From Euperipatoides rowelli (lineage: Eukaryota; Onychophora; Udeonychophora; Euonychophora; Peripatopsidae), in NCBI GenBank assembly GCA_003024985.2, contig PXIH01S0001850.1: a DNA stretch of 12,142 bases. One strand, written 5' to 3'. Numbering within the stretch: position 1 is the stretch's first letter; the number at the start of each line of letters is the position of its first letter. Below are positions 1-7,382 of this stretch, one piece after another. Below the pieces are notes generated by a model, which was not told the DNA's origin, searched no databases, and saw only the letters and a program-made list of their open reading frames with translations. A program made the position numbers and the translations under genes.

Positions 1-24
1 TCCAAACATAGCACAAACTGGAAA

Positions 25-300
25 TTTGGCATCAGATTAAGTGAGATGAGGTGGGATTAAGGGATAGGGTTGAATTAATGGAGTGAGATTGGGACGGGAA
101 ACAGTGGGGGATTAGGTGAGGGGAGGGAATCTTGGGATTAAGAGAAATGGGGAGATTTAAGTGATATAAGGTGGGATTAACAGATGGGAAATGGGCGGAA
201 TTAAGTGAGATTAGGTGAGATTAAGGGACAGTTGAATTAAAAAAGGGAGATTGGGATTAAATGAGGGGGGATTAAGGAGGAGAGTAGCATTAAGGCATAA
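25..300 (+). repeat. degenerate purine-rich GGGATTAA minisatellite
   Basis: The + strand is almost free of C and is built from imperfect units such as GGGATTAA and GTGAGATTAAG, repeated about twenty times with G runs of 3 to 6. The units are too diverged for a fixed period. Spaced G runs could form G-quadruplexes, but the unit is not the animal telomere repeat TTAGGG. The tract lies directly upstream of a Helitron-like 3' end, and internal minisatellites are known in non-autonomous Helitron/Helentron elements, so it is probably the body of that element. The left limit is unclear because the window begins inside similar sequence. Confidence 0.75.
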
Positions 301-320
301 TGCAGGGAGAGAAGTTCTAA

Positions 321-353
321 AATGGCCGGGCAACGCCGGGTACTTCAGCTAGT
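321..353 (+). mobile_element. Helitron-like 3' terminus (hairpin + CTAG|T)
   Basis: A GC-rich segment stands out from the AT-rich surroundings. CCGG at 326-329 pairs with CCGG at 336-339 around the loop GCAACG, and the sequence then runs to CTAG at 349-352 followed by T at 353. A short hairpin about 10-13 bases before a terminal CTRR, inserted next to a T, is the usual Helitron 3' signature. One flanking pair (325/340) is G-G, so the stem looks decayed. The matching 5' TC end cannot be placed and may lie left of the window. There is no Rep/helicase coding sequence, so this would be a non-autonomous copy. Confidence 0.6.
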
Positions 354-728
354 TTTTTATAAAAGAATTTATTTATTCAATTCAATTATTTTTACTTGTA
401 TTGGCCTAATTACTAGCCTAAGCAATATATATCAACGGACTTAGATGTGCACTAAGGATAAAGGTTTGCTATTTTGATTATGGTATATTACAAAACAGAA
501 TTGGATAAAAAAAATCATTTGCCTTTGTGCTAATATGGTAAGTTTTTTTTTTTAAAAAAATCAAATCAAAGTTGACTAAAACTGTAACAGCGTTTGCTAC
601 TTTGATCATAAATATTGGGATATACTGCATATGGTCTAAGACAGCTATTTCCCACACAGGGGCCACATGTGGTCCAATTCAAGCTTTTTTTGTGGCCCTT
701 CTGAAGTTTGCAGAAAAAAAAAGCTTAT
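354..728. other. AT-rich stretch without a recognised gene
   Basis: Homopolymer A and T runs dominate. A 62-codon open frame on the minus strand (478-666) and a 119-codon one on the plus strand (572-931) cross this stretch. Both read through A and C homopolymers and show no protein motif, so I do not call them genes. A short palindrome, GGCCACATGTGGTCC (661-675, one mismatch), lies near the right end. Confidence 0.6.
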
Positions 729-765
729 CAAATTTTGTCCTTTCTGGTATCAAAATGTCCAGACA
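729..765 (+). repeat. repeat block A+B, copy 1
   Basis: Block A (729-752) matches 1172-1195 at 22 of 24 bases, sharing TCCTTTCTGGTATCA exactly. Block B (751-765) matches 1135-1149 at 14 of 15 bases. In this copy A comes before B; in the second copy B comes before A. Confidence 0.7.
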
Positions 766-789
766 CCCCCCCCCCCCCCCAAAAAAAAA
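766..789 (+). repeat. C15-A9 homopolymer tract
   Basis: Fifteen C residues are followed directly by nine A residues. It reads as proline and lysine codons in the overlapping open frames, which is an artefact of the homopolymer rather than a protein signal. Tract length is likely to vary between individuals or be uncertain in the assembly. Confidence 0.9.
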
Positions 790-831
790 GGGTTTATCAA
801 ACAGTGTTCGAAAATTCACAGTATTTTATAC

Positions 832-845
832 TTGCCCAAGGGCAA
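832..845. repeat. GCCC palindrome module 1
   Basis: TTGCCC and GGGCAA flank a 2-base spacer, making a perfect 6-bp inverted repeat in AT-rich DNA. Similar modules lie at 1049-1064 and 11972-11987, which suggests one dispersed repeat family. Confidence 0.55.
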
Positions 846-1015
846 CCTGTACATATAAAAAATCTTGTAGCCTCAAGATTAGGGATGTCAGCCCCAAATT
901 TAATAAGATTATTTTAGAGAGTTTAATATAAGCACAAACAAAATTAGCAGTTACAAATAAGAGTTTTAAATAAGTTAAAGTATGGGAATATGTGGTGTAA
1001 TTGTAGAAATATTTA

Positions 1016-1105
1016 GGTAGCCCTGCTGGGCATGAATTAGCTAAAAGATAGTTGCCCGCAACTAAAATTTAACAGCCCCAGGCTGCCGGGCAAACTAATT
1101 TTCTA
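1016..1105 (+). repeat. GCCC-rich dispersed repeat relic (module 2)
   Basis: This GC-rich island contains CTGGGCA, a perfect 7-bp inverted repeat TAGTTGC-CC-GCAACTA (1049-1064), and then GCTGCCGGGCAAAC. The pattern of alternating GCCC and GGGC motifs resembles the repeat at 11940-12040. It probably comes from an interspersed element, but I see no terminal repeats or target duplication that would fix its class. Confidence 0.45.
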
Positions 1106-1134
1106 ACACTGTCAAATCCGATACAAGAAGTCAA

Positions 1135-1195
1135 CAAAATGTCCATACAACTAAAAATTAAAAAAAACTTGCAAATTTCATCCTTTCTGGTATCA
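1135..1195 (+). repeat. repeat block B+A, copy 2 (permuted)
   Basis: Block B (1135-1149) and block A (1172-1195) are the counterparts of 751-765 and 729-752, but in reversed order and 22 bases apart. The order suggests a decayed tandem array or a rearrangement. Confidence 0.65.
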
Positions 1196-1594
1196 GAGGA
1201 TAAGAATATTTAAGATACTCTTAACATATTTTTTTTTTTTAATTTTTTTAAGTAGAATTTTCTTTTTTAATAATTATCTTTGAAATTCAATCAATAATAA
1301 AATAGCATTTTTGTTTGATCTTTAAAAATAAATTATTTACAGCTTCTGCACTTAGTCAAGAACTAGACGATTACACAATTCTTATAACAGAAATTGAGGC
1401 CTATATAAGTAAATCTAAAACAGAATTCTTTATTTTGTTTTTTAAATATAAAAAAACTGAGACTAACTGATTATGCAATATTGTTTCCTTATAATATCTG
1501 AATTAATTAATTTTCAAGACTATTTCCCTTTCTGCTAGGAAGTTGTTTAAATTAGTATTTTGCTTTTTTACTTCCTTTTGTGATGCTAAATCAT
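1196..1594. other. AT-rich stretch, nothing recognised
   Basis: Very AT-rich DNA with short T and A runs. No open frame, RNA gene, terminal repeat or protein motif could be supported. Confidence 0.6.
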
Positions 1595-1822
1595 TTTTCT
1601 AGGTAATTTAAAATAAGTGTAATCTAGTAGTATATACTGTATTTTGTTAATAATTTATTGTTGAATTTTGTTGAATAGACAACTAATTGAACTTTTAAAT
1701 TTATTCATTATGGTACTTAAAAAACATAAATCTTGGTGCCATAATGAATAAATTTAAAAGTTCAATTATAAAAAACACAGTATATACTACTAGATTACAC
1801 TTATTTTAAACTACCTAGAAAA
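1595..1822. mobile_element. 228-bp fold-back (MITE-like) element
   Basis: The two halves are inverted copies. The termini TTTTCTAGGTA and TACCTAGAAAA (one mismatch near the end) lead into about 50 bp of near-perfect complement. An inner stem of 29 bp is perfect, pairing 1685-1713 with 1739-1767 around a loop of about 25 bases. The left arm carries about 34 extra bases (roughly 1650-1683) that the right arm lacks, so the hairpin has one large bulge. It has no coding capacity. I could not find a convincing target-site duplication, so the superfamily is unknown and the outer boundary may be off by a few bases. Confidence 0.8.
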
Positions 1823-2155
1823 CCTTTTCGGTAATTTACAAAGGATTTATTCAACCCCTACTAGTAGTATCATTTTGTTTCAAAAAAAGATTTATTGAAA
1901 ATTGAAAAAAACGTTTAGAAGAAGTAGCCTACAAAGTTAATAATGGGATTCTGGAATATTAGTTATGAGGTTAGACTGAGTAGATTAAATATCATGGAAC
2001 CTGATAAAATAATTATTTTAAATGATTTGTGTTTCAATGTTCCGCATTGTTGTGGGTGGAGAAATTGGGAATGATATTTTTGAAAGAAATAGCAGAATGG
2101 GCTCAATGAAACAAAAATTTGCACTCGTAGTTAAATTTAATGGGTCTAATATTGT
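1823..2155. other. AT-rich stretch before the LINE 3' end
   Basis: No clear protein motif is seen. If the LINE relic that follows continued upstream, its reverse-transcriptase residues should appear here, but no frame reads convincingly. The LINE copy may therefore be 5'-truncated near 2150, or the upstream part may be too decayed. Confidence 0.4.
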
Positions 2156-2264
2156 AATAGCATACTACACAGGAGAATAAATACCTGGAATAAATTACCG
2201 GATGGGTTTTTTTTTAATGCAACCAGATAAGAAAATTTAGACAAAACATTACACCCTTTGTATT
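2156..2264 (+). pseudogene. LINE reverse-transcriptase ORF, C-terminal remnant
   Basis: The frame starting at 2156 reads RRINTWNKLPD, then an F-rich T tract, NATR, a stop, ENLDKTLHPLY and a final stop. Many CR1/L2/Jockey-type non-LTR retrotransposons end their ORF2 with this pattern: R-x-x-N-x-WN-x-LP, then a short variable stretch, then an F-K-x-x-LD-like helix. The piece covers only about the last 35 codons and has an in-frame stop at the T-rich tract, so it is a dead, 5'-truncated copy. The run of T at 2207-2215 has probably altered the original residues. It continues into a 3' UTR and an ATTG tail. The family assignment comes from motif memory, not alignment. Confidence 0.65.
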
Positions 2265-2418
2265 AATATAAATGATTAAGATTTAAAATTGTACCGTATT
2301 TGCTAATTGTATTCTGATATATTACTGTATAGTATTAATTTTTGTTGTATCCTCAATGATATATTATTCTCTGTAAAAAAGCAATGCTTTATACATGAAT
2401 AAATTGATTGATTGATTG
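2156..2418 (+). mobile_element. 5'-truncated LINE insertion with (ATTG)4 tail
   Basis: The element runs from the C-terminal ORF remnant through an AT-rich 3' UTR with AATAAA near its end, to ATTG repeated four times at 2403-2418. Short tandem tetranucleotide tails of this sort, rather than poly-A, are typical of CR1/L2-like elements. Order and spacing fit a LINE 3' end in + orientation. The 5' boundary is set by the last recognisable codons and may lie further left. No target duplication was identified. Confidence 0.65.
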
Positions 2419-2750
2419 TAGTATTTCAGGGGTTGCATTAACTTTTTTTAGAATTGACTTACAGTATGAATAAAATCATAATTGTCCACGACTATAAATC
2501 TGATTATCATCATATGTGTGACATTCGAGCACAATAGGTCTTTGTATACCAATTCTGTAGAAACCTGCTGGTGAATAAAGACTTCAAAATTAGAAACACC
2601 GTTGTAAAAGCTGTGTCTGCACTAATAGATTTCATATTAGATTGAGTGGCAATTTTTACAAATCCCATAAGATCTGGCATTGAGAAATATTTAAAGTAGA
2701 AAGCATAAACTTAAAAGTTGTGTTTCGGCACTCAAAATCTTTTAACTGAT
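2419..2750. other. AT-rich stretch, nothing recognised
   Basis: No open frame of note, terminal repeat or RNA gene was seen on either strand. Confidence 0.55.
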
Positions 2751-2782
2751 TTAATAGTCACCGCTTTTAATAGTCACCGCTT
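2751..2782 (+). repeat. 16-bp tandem duplication
   Basis: The unit TTAATAGTCACCGCTT is present twice, head to tail and perfectly matched (2751-2766 and 2767-2782), and is followed by a T tract. Replication slippage is a likely origin. Confidence 0.9.
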
Positions 2783-2784
2783 TT

Positions 2785-2846
2785 TTTTCGCTATCAACGT
2801 TAAATTTAATTTTAAGCATAGGAGAGATGTACTGCATCTTTTAGTG
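2785..2846 (+). repeat. 143-bp-spaced direct repeat, copy 1
   Basis: ATCAACGT-(T/G)-AAATTTAATTTTAAGCATA, followed by a looser match ending in TGCATCTTTTA, recurs at 2928-2989 with an offset of 143 bases. Between the copies lie two perfect small palindromes: AGTGATGT-CAG-ACATCACT (2843-2861) and TATGATG-A-CATCATA (2872-2886). Confidence 0.75.
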
Positions 2847-2927
2847 ATGTCAGACATCACTCTTAGCATGTTATGATGACATCATATATAGTAAACAACT
2901 TTCAGAATGTTTTAAATGTTACTGGAT

Positions 2928-2989
2928 TTTTCAATATCAACGTGAAATTTAATTTTAAGCATAATAGTAGCTATTGCATCTTTTATTGA
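2928..2989 (+). repeat. 143-bp-spaced direct repeat, copy 2
   Basis: This copy carries the same core ATCAACGT-x-AAATTTAATTTTAAGCATA and the TGCATCTTTTA block as 2785-2846, with a few substitutions. The pair looks like an old tandem duplication of a roughly 143-bp segment. Confidence 0.75.
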
Positions 2990-3293
2990 AGGTAAATTTC
3001 AAATAGGCTATTACAATCCTAAATAAAATATAAAACCTTGAGGATTTCATCAACTAAGATTAATATTTTGTAAAAAAAAAAAAAAAAATTGAAACTGATA
3101 ATTAGAAATAAAGTTGATATTTATTGTAATCTGTATATAAGTTAGTATTTAACATTAAATATTAATAACTGTACAAGCATTAGAACATGTTAACACTCTA
3201 TTCAGACCACAACCCAATAAAGAGATGCAAATCCTGTAGTCACTAATTAGCTGACCTGTTGTGTATTCTATATTACTAAATTTTGGTATAATT
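2990..3293. other. AT-rich stretch, nothing recognised
   Basis: Includes a 16-base A tract near 3075. A 61-codon minus-strand open frame (3155-3340) reads through the C tract that contains an N, and is not credible as a gene. Confidence 0.55.
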
Positions 3294-3309
3294 CCCCNCC
3301 CCCCCCCCC
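3294..3309 (+). repeat. C tract interrupted by N
   Basis: Four C, one ambiguous base at 3298, then eleven C. The N marks uncertain sequence within a homopolymer, so the true tract length is unknown. Confidence 0.9.
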
Positions 3310-3480
3310 AGCCATATTTATTAACAAATCTGTTTTCCACAAATAAAAGTTATTTAGACTCTTACAAAAGGCAAAAGATCACTTCAAAACAAATATAGGC
3401 TAGTTATATTATAATAAAAAATAACAACATTGCTTTTGGAGCTGGAACCGTCCTAGACATTTTGATGTAATTCAATTTGG

Positions 3481-3511
3481 AGCTGAAAAATACAGTGAAA
3501 TTTTTTCAGCT
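3481..3511. repeat. 10-bp hairpin
   Basis: AGCTGAAAAA (3481-3490) and TTTTTCAGCT (3502-3511) are perfect inverted copies around an 11-base loop. No T tract or gene end follows to suggest a terminator, and the role is unknown. Confidence 0.7.
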
Positions 3512-3708
3512 TCAGCTGTCATCATCAGGGCTGGAACTAAACGCTTGGGAGCCCATGAAAAAANTTTCTTGGTGGGGCCCCTCCCTTGAAAAATTGCTTA
3601 TATTCAGACAACCAAATTTGTTATCCGATTTCAATATATCAATTGAACAATAAATTAGAGTAGGGGCGACAAAGAAGTGTGCTTAGACAACAAAGAGGAT
3701 CAACAGTA

Positions 3709-3749
3709 GCAGCCACTTAACTTGTTATACCACACTGGTTAAGTGCTGC
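3709..3749. repeat. hairpin, 12 pairs with one bulge
   Basis: GCAGC-C-ACTTAAC (3709-3721) pairs with GTTAAGTGCTGC (3738-3749) around a 16-base loop, leaving one unpaired C. The stem is GC-richer than its surroundings. It is too short for a typical animal microRNA precursor, and I do not assign a function. Confidence 0.6.
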
Positions 3750-4169
3750 CCTCTGCATTTCAGAATTAGCAAAACAAACTTTACAGATCAAAGTTAAAAT
3801 TAGCCATCACTAGATTATGCTACTGTTAATGGGCTAATTTACATAATGGAATAACTGGCTGTGTTTATTTTTCCTCCCATAAAAAAAAAAAAACAACATA
3901 AAAATCAATATAGTAAGATAGATGTTTCACCTTATTATTTTTTGGTTTTAGTCTAAAAAAAATTATTGAAGGAGTCCTCACAATCCCCTCGCTTAGGCTG
4001 GGGTCACATGGTATTTTGCCATACTGCGGTTATCACCCTGGCTGCCATTTAAATTACTACTTCTCATACATTCTATTTTCACAAACCATTAAATGTGCGA
4101 CAGTCCAATCTTTCATTAATTAATCAGATTGTAGATGAGCTCTAATACTAGCACCAAATGGTTTCAAAA
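3750..4169. other. non-coding stretch
   Basis: No gene is seen. A GC-richer island around 3990-4055 (GGCTGGGGTCACATGG and following bases) may be part of an interspersed repeat, but no terminal repeats could be paired. Confidence 0.45.
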
Positions 4170-4255
4170 CCTTATTTTTGTCCTATAGTTCTTACCTTCA
4201 CCCAACCATGAACCATAACTCCTACTACGTAATGCATAATTAGACCCAACCCTAT
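4170..4255 (+). repeat. dispersed CCAACCCTA-type repeat, copy 1
   Basis: It shares the exact 14-mer TAACTCCTACTACG (4216-4229) with 10484-10497. Flanking matches include TTATTTTT upstream and CCAACCCTAT downstream, in the same order and similar spacing. The C-rich, A-rich wording with AACCCTA-like pieces recalls degenerate telomere-type repeats. The two copies are about 6.27 kb apart in direct orientation. Confidence 0.65.
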
Positions 4256-4658
4256 AATAGTCAAGAGCGGCAATAACTATGCCTCAACCCAATGATATTC
4301 AAGCAAGGTAATAATTTAGCGGAGACTTGATTAAAATATTGCCACACACCCCTACTCTACTATGATTAGATTGTAAGGCTCAAACTGTTGCACATTTAAC
4401 GGTTTCTCTACTTTCGCTACAAATATACAAAAAAGAACTCATTTCAATATCAAATTTAAAATGTCTATTAATGTTTAAAAAACAATAATAATAAAAAAAG
4501 GAATTTTGATTTAAAAATAGATTCAAATTTTTCAAAAGTACGGCACATTGGTTTAATTTTTTAATTTGCACAAGAGCCAAGGAGCAGTGAGCAGAGAAAT
4601 GACTTGCAGTCGATTCAGAAACCAGAGCAGCACATCACCAACATGGCTCCAAAGCACT
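4256..4658. other. AT-rich stretch before the fold-back element
   Basis: A 66-codon minus-strand open frame (4380-4580) is rich in Asn, Phe and Tyr from AT-rich codons and shows no motif, so it is not called. Nothing else was recognised. Confidence 0.5.
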
Positions 4659-4666
4659 GATTTTAC
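4659..4666 (+). repeat. 8-bp target-site duplication, left
   Basis: GATTTTAC directly precedes the fold-back element and is repeated exactly at 5083-5090 directly after it. The match extends to 9 bases if the preceding T is counted. Confidence 0.75.
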
Positions 4667-5082
4667 ACTCGTGTGTGGATCTCAGATTTCACATCTCGGA
4701 TCCTCTTAAATAATAGACATTGTTTTTGTGGTTTCTCTCATAATTTGATATGAGCGGACAGAAATTAACACTAAAGTGAAAATAGACATAATAATCAAAT
4801 ATTCTGACATAATTAAATATTCTAATATAAAAACATAAAATCTAGCCCAATAGTCAACCACGTGATTTAATTCAGAAATTTTACTTTCACATGGTTGATT
4901 ATCAGGCTTGATTTTATATTAGAATATTTAATTATTGTCAGAATATTTGATTATTGTGTCTATTTTTACTGTAGTGTTAATTTCTGTCCGCTCATATCAT
5001 CAAATTATGAGTGAAACCACGAAAACAAATGTTTATTATTTAAGAGGATCCGAGATGTGAAATCCGAGATCCAGACGTTAGT
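4667..5082. mobile_element. 416-bp fold-back MITE with 8-bp target duplication
   Basis: The whole element is a near-perfect inverted repeat. The left arm (4667-4865) and right arm (4887-5082) are complementary, with scattered mismatches, around a loop of about 21 bases. The termini read ACTCGTGTGTGGATCTC on the left and, reverse-complemented, ACTAACGTCTGGATCTC on the right, 13 of 17 matching. Exact GATTTTAC copies flank it. It has no open frame of note, so it would have been moved by a transposase made elsewhere. An 8-bp duplication is usual for hAT, P and Merlin elements, and 8-11 bp occurs in Mutator-like elements, which also have long terminal repeats. The terminus does not begin with the CA(G) common in hAT. 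The superfamily is left open. Confidence 0.88.
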
Positions 5083-5090
5083 GATTTTAC
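5083..5090 (+). repeat. 8-bp target-site duplication, right
   Basis: GATTTTAC follows the terminal AGT of the element and copies 4659-4666 exactly. Confidence 0.75.
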
Positions 5091-6011
5091 TTCATCTTTT
5101 TTTAAAAAATCTGTCTATAGTGTGCTTTTTTTTAAATATGAAATGACGTACTTTCCCGAGATAAATATGTTAATAGCAAAAACTAAAGCAATCTTTATTT
5201 AACTGTTAATTATTTTTAATAATTTATTAGCCTAGTGTGTTTTGTGTTTATATGAACTGAAAGTTATATTGCTGCATCCAACATTGAATGAGTGTATGAG
5301 TCATCCCCAGGCAGAATATTAATTAAAAGGTGTGCCTTCACTGTTGTCTCTAAGGTGAATGATATAAAAAATACAAATTAGACATGATCTATTAAAAGGC
5401 AGACTCTGTTATTTAACACAACTGTCATCTTACCTGAAGTGGATTGTTTCTAACTAGGCCATTATTTGTAATTTGCTCTTAATCAGTCATTAGTTTTATC
5501 GGACAGACTTATCTTTATTATTATTTATATTATATTAATGTCTACATATAAAGTAAAGTTATAAATCAATTGGTAATTTATGACGAGTAACGTGGCAGTT
5601 TTATTAGTTTATATTAGTCTAATAAAACAGAAGAAATTACTATGAGCGATTTCTTTATTACGGTATTTTTATATAAAATTATGAATGTTGTTTTATATTC
5701 TGAGTTCTGACAATAAGAATTAGAAATGATAGGCTGCTTAGAAAAACTTTTAAAAAATGAACGTGTCTGTCTGTATTGAGTACAGAGGCCATATTTTATT
5801 TTGAGATTTTTTTTTTTTTTCCAGTCCTGTAGTATTCATTTTACTATTTCTGAATTATGTCGGTTTTCCGTTATAACATTGTAATTTTTTTTAAAAAAAA
5901 AAAGTCGTCTGAGAGGTTCTATATCTATGGTCTAACTTAGTCGATGAATCAAGATTCTACTTTTTATAAGGACAATTTCCCTTCAAAACTCTATTTTGTG
6001 AAATGAAAATG
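5091..6011. other. AT-rich stretch, no gene
   Basis: Contents that can be named are a perfect 10-bp hairpin, GTTTTATTAG (5598-5607) with CTAATAAAAC (5619-5628), and a T14 tract at 5807-5820. No open frame above 60 codons, protein motif or RNA gene was seen. Confidence 0.6.
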
Positions 6012-6121
6012 TTTTTTTTTTTTTTTTTTTTTGCCAAACTTTTTTTTTTTTTTTTTCATAAAATTTTGTGATTTTTTTTTTTTTAAATTTAAATTGTATA
6101 AAATGATATTTTTTTTTTTTT
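6012..6121 (+). repeat. ladder of four long T tracts
   Basis: Runs of T occur at 6012-6032 (21), 6040-6056 (17), 6072-6084 (13) and 6109-6121 (13), with starts 28, 32 and 37 bases apart. The gaps are short AT-rich words. It may be an expanded imperfect minisatellite, or the reverse complement of several A-rich tails. Such DNA is stiff and would disfavour nucleosomes. Confidence 0.85.
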
Positions 6122-7355
6122 GCTTGATAATCATTTTTTATATATATTTTTATTGAAAAACTATTTTTTAATGTATTTCAATCCAATTTCTTTACTTCCT
6201 ATCTTTACCATTTCTTCACCACCTCCTCATCTAATATCTTGAACACAAGATAAGAGCAAATCAGCCAAATTTCATTTCCGTTAAATGGTATTATAATTTC
6301 ATATCCTCTATCAAATCTGTTCAACTTAATTCAATATTTCTTTGCAAAGAAAAAAATAAAATACAAACTGGCATTAACAATAGTTGGAAAAGAGTTGGCC
6401 AGTAATCATATTTCACAACAGAAAGTGACAGAACATACCAGCTACAAAGAAGATGAAAATAAGAGCATGTTTAAATGTGCTGAATTACCTTTTTAATTAA
6501 AATTACCAAGTTCGACTTTTTTTTATTTAATCATTTTTTATTATTTAATTTCACTACAAGACTAAAATTGTATATCCTGGGACAAATAGTATTAGCATAA
6601 TTTGAGTCCCAGACTAGACAGCTTTTAGGGTGGACAACCCAAAAATTTTTCTGAGCTCCACCCTCCCACCAGCTAAGTCATATTGGTATTAGCTTATGTA
6701 ACACATAATTCCATTTCTAAGCATAGTTCCAGTAGGTCATGGCCAAGGTGCAAGTTAAAGGGCATCAAAATTTTAAAAATTTTATCATGCAGGAAACCTA
6801 TAGACAAAGCCATACTCAACCTTTTTGTCCCCTGGGCCACATACATTTGTTTGCAATATCAAGCAGGCCATATCATGATATATCAACAGTCGGCAACCGG
6901 TTGATGACAAATGAAAAAAGCTCTTCTAAAAAAATAGCCTGCACAAAGCACGGAATTATGAACTTTGCATGCACATATACACTCTACTTAAGGTTTTTTA
7001 AAAAAAATGAAACAAACAAAACTAGAATAGGGTCTGTCCATGAAACTAATTTAAACAATATAAAATAATTATTTTGCTATTTGAATTCTAGTTAATTTAA
7101 ATTTACCTTAGTTATAGTGCACAAATCAACTATATTTTTAAAAAACTGATCACGGAGGGGCATAGTTTTATCATCCTAGTATTATCCATGTGAGCGATAC
7201 CGCATTAGTTTGTGAGAACCTAAGTGTCGTCCGTGTCAGCTTAATCGTCATTAAGGTTGAGTATGGCTGCTATAGACTATACTTTTCCTACTTGAGAATA
7301 ATAAATTATTTCATCTTTCTTGAATTATTTAGATTTTAATGACATTTTCCTTTAT
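6122..7355. other. long stretch without a gene
   Basis: Plus-strand open frames at 6683-6904 (73 codons) and 6739-7068 (109 codons) overlap in different frames and have no motif, no plausible splice context and low-complexity ends. The sequence around 6808-6842 (ACTCAACCTTTTTGTCCCCTGGGCCAC in two halves) resembles the end of some hAT transposons. Without a partner end or target duplication it is not called. Confidence 0.5.
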
Positions 7356-7371
7356 GGGGGGGGGGGGGGGG
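7356..7371 (+). repeat. G16 homopolymer
   Basis: Sixteen G residues end 11 bases before the YADD codons of the LINE remnant. It is the only long G tract on this strand; the other long tracts of this kind are C. Confidence 0.9.
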
Positions 7372-7382
7372 AGTTGAAAAGT

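Noticed and set aside
25-300. Interstitial telomere repeat
   Set aside because: The unit is GGGATTAA-like and degenerate, not TTAGGG or another standard telomere unit.
572-931. 119-codon plus-strand open frame, the longest in the window
   Set aside because: It reads through A and C homopolymers (KKK and PPPPP), has no motif, and overlaps other short frames in different phases. Chance is the simplest explanation.
3526-3600. CAGGGCTGGAACTAAACGC as a hAT transposon 5' end
   Set aside because: The start looks right and GGGCCCCT wording follows, but no matching CCCTG end with an 8-bp target duplication was found downstream.
4656-5086. CACTA (EnSpm) assignment for the 416-bp element, because the right end reverse-complements to CACTA
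   Set aside because: With CACT ends the flanking 3-bp sequences do not match, whereas ACT ends give an exact 8-bp duplication.
6808-6900. ACTCAACCTTTTTGTCCCC as the end of a Charlie-type hAT element
   Set aside because: It resembles that kind of end only over about 20 bases, lacks a clear CAG start, and has no partner end.
6739-7068. 109-codon plus-strand open frame
   Set aside because: There is no recognisable domain, it overlaps a 73-codon frame in another phase, and it ends in Lys/Asn-rich low-complexity codons.
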